A stretch of 8,373 bases of DNA from an uncultured bacterium (GTDB taxonomy: Bacteria > Bacteroidota > Bacteroidia > Bacteroidales > CAIWKO01). Both the position numbers and the translations under genes were made by a program. Positions 5,433 through 8,373 of the stretch are shown here, piece after piece. Location of the stretch: the NCBI GenBank assembly GCA_903916135.1, contig CAIWVT010000091.1, forward strand, positions 1-8,373. The letters run 5' to 3'. Each line of letters opens with the position of its first letter. Position 1 is the first letter of the stretch. Below the pieces are notes generated by a model, which saw only the letters and a list, made by a program, of their open reading frames with translations, was not told the origin of the DNA and did no database searches.

Positions 5433-7439
5433 TCATATCAAAAAGTCAATCAGTTCATCATCCGCATGATTTGCAAGAGTAACCTTCAAGGATGGATTGA
5501 GTTGCATGGCACGTTGGATGGCGAATTCGGCGCCACTATTTCGTGCCCATGAGCGACGAGCGATGCCGTTGTTGACGTCCCAAAAAAGCATGGACTGTAA
5601 TCTTTTTTTAGCATCGTGAGAGCCGTCGAGCAACAAACCGAAGCCGCCGTTTATGACTTCGCCCCAACCAACACCGCCTCCATTGTGAATAGAAACCCAC
5701 GTAGCGCCGCGAAAGGAATCACCTATCACGTTCTGTATTGCCATATCGGCAGTAAAACGCGAACCGTCATAGATGTTCGATGTCTCTCTGTAAGGAGAAT
5801 CAGTACCCGAAACGTCATGATGATCGCGTCCGAGGACGATCGGCGCTGATATATCGCCAAGAGCGACGGCTCGGTTGAACGCCTCCGCTATTTTGATACG
5901 CCCCACAGCATCGGCATAAAGGATGCGCGCTTGCGAACCAACGACCAGCTTATTCTTTTTGGCACCGCGTATCCAGCGGATGTTGTCTATCATCTGTAGC
6001 TGAATCTCGGGTGGCGATGTCTGAATGATATCTTCTAAGACACTGATGGCGAGAGCATCTGACTTGTCTAAATCCTCAGGTAGGGAGGAGGTGCACACCC
6101 ATCTGAAAGGACCAAAGCCGTAGTCGAAGCACATGGGACCCATGATATCTTGAACATAACTTGGATAAATGAAATCGCCGTTAGGTTTCAGGATGGCTGC
6201 GCCTGCTCTGGAAGCTTCCAACAAGAAGGCGTTGCCATAATCGAAGAAGTACATGCCTTTAGCAGCTAATGCGTTGATGGCGAAGACCTGTCGGCGAAGG
6301 GATTCTTGTACTTTTTCTTTAAAGAGGGCGGGATTGTTAGCCATCATGGCTTTTGATTCTTCAAAACTCAGCCCTACGGGATAATATCCGCCTGCCCAGG
6401 GGTTATGCAAAGATGTTTGGTCGGAGCCGATTTCGACGGTGATGTTGTTGGCGACGAAGGCTTCCCACAGGTCAACGATGTTGCCTTGATAGGCTAATGA
6501 TACGGCTTCTTTGGCAAGGCGTGCTTGTGCGATGCGGTGTAAGAGGAGGTTGATGTCGGTGAATACTTCGTCAACCCACCCTTGTGAGTGGCGGGTTTCC
6601 ACTGCTTTGGGATTGACTTCTGCAACAACGCCGATGGCACCTGCGATGACGGCAGCCTTGGGTTGTGCGCCACTCATACCGCCCAGTCCCGAGGTTACAA
6701 AAAGTTTACCTGCAAGACTTTCGCCTGCCTGTGCGATTTTACGTCCTGCGTTCAGGACAGTGATGGTAGTGCCGTGGACGATGCCCTGAGGTCCAATGTA
6801 CATGAAAGAGCCTGCTGTCATTTGTCCGTATTGCGATACGCCAAGGGCGTTGAAACGTTCCCAATCATCTGGTTTGGAATAGTTAGGAATCATCATGCCG
6901 TTGGTAACGACCACGCGGGGAGCGTCGCGATGCGATGGAAACAAACCCATAGGGTGCCCCGAATACATGGCGAGGGTTTGCTCGTCGGTCATAATGGCGA
7001 GGTATTGCATCGTAAGCAGATATTGTGCCCAGTTTTGGAACACGGCTCCGTTGCCACCGTAGGTGATGAGTTCGTGGGGATGTTGAGCAACGGCATCATC
7101 CAAGTTATTGCTCAACATAAGCATGATAGCTGCAGCTTGCACCGATTGATGCGGAAAAGCGTCTATTGACCGCGCAAAAATCTTATACGTAGGGCGGAAA
7201 CGATACATATATATTCTGCCATAAGTCAATAACTCTTCGAGAAATTCGGGGGCTAATACGGCGTGATGTTTGGCGGGGAAATAGCGTAGGGCATTGCGCA
7301 AGGCGAGTTTTTTTTCGGTTGCTGAAAGGATGTCTTTTCGTTTAGGGGCGTGGTTTACGGATATATCGTAAACGGGTTTGGTGGGTAATATGTCGGGGAT
7401 ACCGGCTAAGATTGTTTGTTTAAATGTGATGCTATCCAT
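5433..7439 (-). CDS. hutU: Urocanate hydratase (urocanase, EC 4.2.1.49)
   Basis: Second step of histidine degradation: urocanate plus water gives 4-imidazolone-5-propanoate, using tightly bound NAD+ as an electrophile in a cytoplasmic homodimer. Diagnostic stretches are YGGNGAVFQNWAQY (127-140), FVTSGLGGMSGAQPKAA (247-263, the Rossmann-type NAD site), GMYFFDYGNAFLLEASRAG (395-413) and GPMCFDYGFGPFRWVCTS (434-451). C437 probably corresponds to catalytic Cys410 of the Pseudomonas enzyme; C449 lies just beyond. At 668 residues it is longer than the approximately 555-residue Pseudomonas/Bacillus form and matches the animal UROC1-like class, including an N-terminal part (SVNHAPKRKDILSATEKKLALRNALRYFP). 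The gene is intact. The usual partners hutH, hutI and hutG/ftcD are not in the window. It looks slightly richer in GC than other genes here (32 of 60 bases in 6541-6600, 27 of 60 in 2341-2400), too small a sample to claim transfer. Confidence 0.96.
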   Translation of the reverse strand: MDSITFKQTILAGIPDILPTKPVYDISVNHAPKRKDILSATEKKLALRNALRYFPAKHHAVLAPEFLEELLTYGRIYMYRFRPTYKIFARSIDAFPHQSVQAAAIMLMLSNNLDDAVAQHPHELITYGGNGAVFQNWAQYLLTMQYLAIMTDEQTLAMYSGHPMGLFPSHRDAPRVVVTNGMMIPNYSKPDDWERFNALGVSQYGQMTAGSFMYIGPQGIVHGTTITVLNAGRKIAQAGESLAGKLFVTSGLGGMSGAQPKAAVIAGAIGVVAEVNPKAVETRHSQGWVDEVFTDINLLLHRIAQARLAKEAVSLAYQGNIVDLWEAFVANNITVEIGSDQTSLHNPWAGGYYPVGLSFEESKAMMANNPALFKEKVQESLRRQVFAINALAAKGMYFFDYGNAFLLEASRAGAAILKPNGDFIYPSYVQDIMGPMCFDYGFGPFRWVCTSSLPEDLDKSDALAISVLEDIIQTSPPEIQLQMIDNIRWIRGAKKNKLVVGSQARILYADAVGRIKIAEAFNRAVALGDISAPIVLGRDHHDVSGTDSPYRETSNIYDGSRFTADMAIQNVIGDSFRGATWVSIHNGGGVGWGEVINGGFGLLLDGSHDAKKRLQSMLFWDVNNGIARRSWARNSGAEFAIQRAMQLNPSLKVTLANHADDELIDFLI

Positions 7440-7455
7440 GGTGAATATTTTTCTG

Positions 7456-7489
7456 CAAAATTACATTATTTCAAGATAAAAAAGTCAAA
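7456..7489 (-). promoter_or_regulatory. Bacteroidota-type promoter for hutU
   Basis: On the minus strand TAATTTTG (7463-7456) fits TAnnTTTG exactly, and TTTG (7489-7486) lies 22 bp upstream as a possible -33 box, slightly wider than usual. The -7 box ends 16 bp before the hutU ATG, which predicts a very short leader of about 10 nt and leaves no room for a leader regulator or riboswitch. Confidence 0.55.
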
Positions 7490-7530
7490 GGAAGTGAGAA
7501 ATTTTTATGGTTTTTTTTATCTATATAGGT

Positions 7531-7635
7531 ATGAAATCAAAAGTGAAGTTGGCAATTAAGAAAAAAAATCGTTCGTTAGCTTGGCTATTCCAGATATTAG
7601 GGATACTTTTGTATTTTAAAATGAAGAAGCGATGA
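7531..7635 (+). CDS. Possible 34-residue membrane micro-protein overlapping the acpH start
   Basis: An ATG at 7531 opens 34 codons ending with TGA at 7633-7635, which overlaps the ATG of the next gene as ATGA (7632-7635), a classic translational-coupling arrangement. The product has a Lys/Arg-rich head (MKSKVKLAIKKKNRS), a single hydrophobic stretch (LAWLFQILGILLYF, about 16-29) and a basic tail (KMKKR): the look of a small inner-membrane protein. Against it, the sequence just upstream (tatatagg, 1 base before ATG) is a poor ribosome-binding site, no TAnnTTTG box precedes it, and a promoter-like TACTTTTG lies inside it. ORFs this short arise often by chance in AT-rich DNA. Another short in-frame start exists at 7621. 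Treat as a candidate only. Confidence 0.35.
   Translation: MKSKVKLAIKKKNRSLAWLFQILGILLYFKMKKR
7581..7611 (+). promoter_or_regulatory. Bacteroidota-type promoter for acpH
   Basis: TTGG (7581-7584) and TACTTTTG (7604-7611) are separated by 19 bp, a good fit to the TTTG/TAnnTTTG pattern. The -7 box ends 20 bp before the ATG at 7632. If this is the only promoter, the micro-ORF at 7531 would not be on the acpH transcript. With the hutU promoter it makes 7440-7631 a divergent regulatory region. Confidence 0.55.
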
Positions 7636-8207
7636 ACTATTTGGCACATGCATATCTATCTTTTGATGATAAAGATGTTTTGATTGGGAACTTTATAGCC
7701 GACACGGTGAAGGGCAACGCGCATCGCTATTCGGACGAAATTCGTAAGGGCATACGCCTGCATCATAAGATAGATGCGTTTACGGATTCGAATTATTATT
7801 TCAAAGAAAGCGTGAATAGGATAGACCATAAGTTTGGATTGTATGCCACCATCATTGTTGATATGTTTTACGATCATTTTTTGGCGGCGAATTGGAGTCG
7901 TTTTCATGATAATTCCTTGCCGCGTTTCGCGGAAAGGGTTTATGCAGTTGTGTTGACGGAATATCCTATCTTGCCCGTGCGTATGAAAAGGATGTTGCCT
8001 CACATGATGTCGTCGAACTGGCTTGTGTATTATGCTGATCCGAATAGCTTCAAGAACTTCTTCAGGGGATTAGCCACGCGGACACGTTTTGCGCCCAATT
8101 TGCACGAAGCTGCGGAGGAAATCCACATTCATTATCAAGAACTGAACCATGATTTCTTGAAATTTATGGATGAAATGATACCCTACGTAAAAAATTTGAT
8201 TTACTAA
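7632..8207 (+). CDS. acpH: ACP phosphodiesterase family protein (AcpH/DUF479)
   Basis: The 191 residues match the AcpH family, whose characterised member (E. coli) hydrolyses the 4'-phosphopantetheine arm from holo-acyl carrier protein, giving apo-ACP, with a divalent metal. Family landmarks are MNYLAHAYLSF at the N-terminus, LIGNFIADTVKG (17-28), GIRLHHKIDAFTDSN (40-54) and IIVDMFYDHFLAANW (74-88). The H44/H45 and D48, D52, D77, D81 and H82 set resembles an HD-like metal site. Length is normal for the family. The start is fixed by the conserved MNYLAH; a purine-rich GAAGAAG (7623-7629) lies just upstream. The gene is followed 15 bp later by a membrane-protein gene on the same strand, so the two probably share a transcript. 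Many non-E. coli members are untested, so 'AcpH family' is firmer than the exact reaction. Confidence 0.88.
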   Translation: MNYLAHAYLSFDDKDVLIGNFIADTVKGNAHRYSDEIRKGIRLHHKIDAFTDSNYYFKESVNRIDHKFGLYATIIVDMFYDHFLAANWSRFHDNSLPRFAERVYAVVLTEYPILPVRMKRMLPHMMSSNWLVYYADPNSFKNFFRGLATRTRFAPNLHEAAEEIHIHYQELNHDFLKFMDEMIPYVKNLIY

Positions 8208-8222
8208 AAAAATCAAGCCAAT

Positions 8223-8373
8223 ATGATGAACAGAAAACAAATAACAAAAACAATACAAAAGAAGCCTCCTATTGTTAAAGGTATTCAACTAAATAAACAG
8301 CCTAAAAGCTTTAAATATACCAACATCCTAGGTATTGCAATTATTATCCTTTTAGGAATCATTATCTATTCCA
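8223..8373 (+). CDS. Start of a membrane protein, 3' end outside the window
   Basis: The frame is open from ATG 8223 to the window edge, giving 50 codons without a stop. A second in-frame ATG follows at once (8226), so either could be the start. Residues 1-33 are hydrophilic and very basic (MMNRKQITKTIQKKPPIVKG...) and are followed by a hydrophobic helix, NILGIAIIILLGIIIYS (34-50), still running at the edge. The long basic head argues against a cleaved signal peptide and suggests a first transmembrane helix with the N-terminus inside. The pattern of a helix ending in GIIIYS resembles the start of some Bacteroidota polytopic glycosyltransferase-like proteins with TPR tails, but this is only a guess. 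It lies 15 bp after acpH and is probably co-transcribed. Confidence 0.7.
   Translation, partial: MMNRKQITKTIQKKPPIVKGIQLNKQPKSFKYTNILGIAIIILLGIIIYS

Noticed and set aside
6588..7169. 193-codon open frame on + inside hutU
   Set aside because: It is wholly antisense to an intact, highly conserved urocanase. Its Cys/His-rich product is what the reverse complement of that gene gives, and no ribosome-binding site or promoter precedes it.

Overview
The window looks like a chromosomal segment of a Bacteroidota (Bacteroidetes) bacterium. Three things point there. Promoters with the Bacteroidota-type -7 element TAnnTTTG sit in front of four genes, while strong Shine-Dalgarno sequences are missing. 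Intergenic DNA is very AT-rich. The protein families fit as well: a Bacteroidota-style YadA-head repeat protein, a long animal-like urocanase, and a chorismate mutase of the 'FQxERW' type. Most of the window is accessory or housekeeping DNA. I found no phage, transposon, tRNA, rRNA or CRISPR array.

Layout. 2-814 (+) is the 3' end of a surface or fibre protein built from 17-residue YadA-head-like repeats, and a long hairpin follows its stop. 815-1743 has no convincing gene; it holds a decayed tandem repeat with a strict 41-bp period around an ACACGTG core, plus two inverted repeats, and a promoter near its right end. 1744-2694 (+) encodes a two-part protein I cannot name. 2907-3767 (+) has its own promoter and encodes an unrecognised domain of about 190 residues fused to an AroQ-type chorismate mutase domain with two changed active-site positions.

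The next two genes read leftward. Urocanate hydratase HutU (7439 to 5433) comes first, and an aminopeptidase P family metallopeptidase (5360 to 3966) follows 72 bp later, possibly in one transcript: one acts in histidine breakdown, the other releases amino acids from proline-containing peptides. The peptidase faces the chorismate mutase gene. The gap between them holds a GC-rich palindrome and an uninterrupted array of 13 heptamers that contains the peptidase stop codon.

7440-7631 is a divergent promoter region. To its right, on the + strand, lie a possible 34-residue membrane micro-ORF whose stop overlaps the next start (ATGA), an AcpH-family ACP phosphodiesterase (7632-8207), and 15 bp later the start of a membrane protein that runs off the window. 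The most unusual items are the chorismate mutase fusion, the 41-bp repeat, the heptamer array and the micro-ORF. None of them is proof of a new system.
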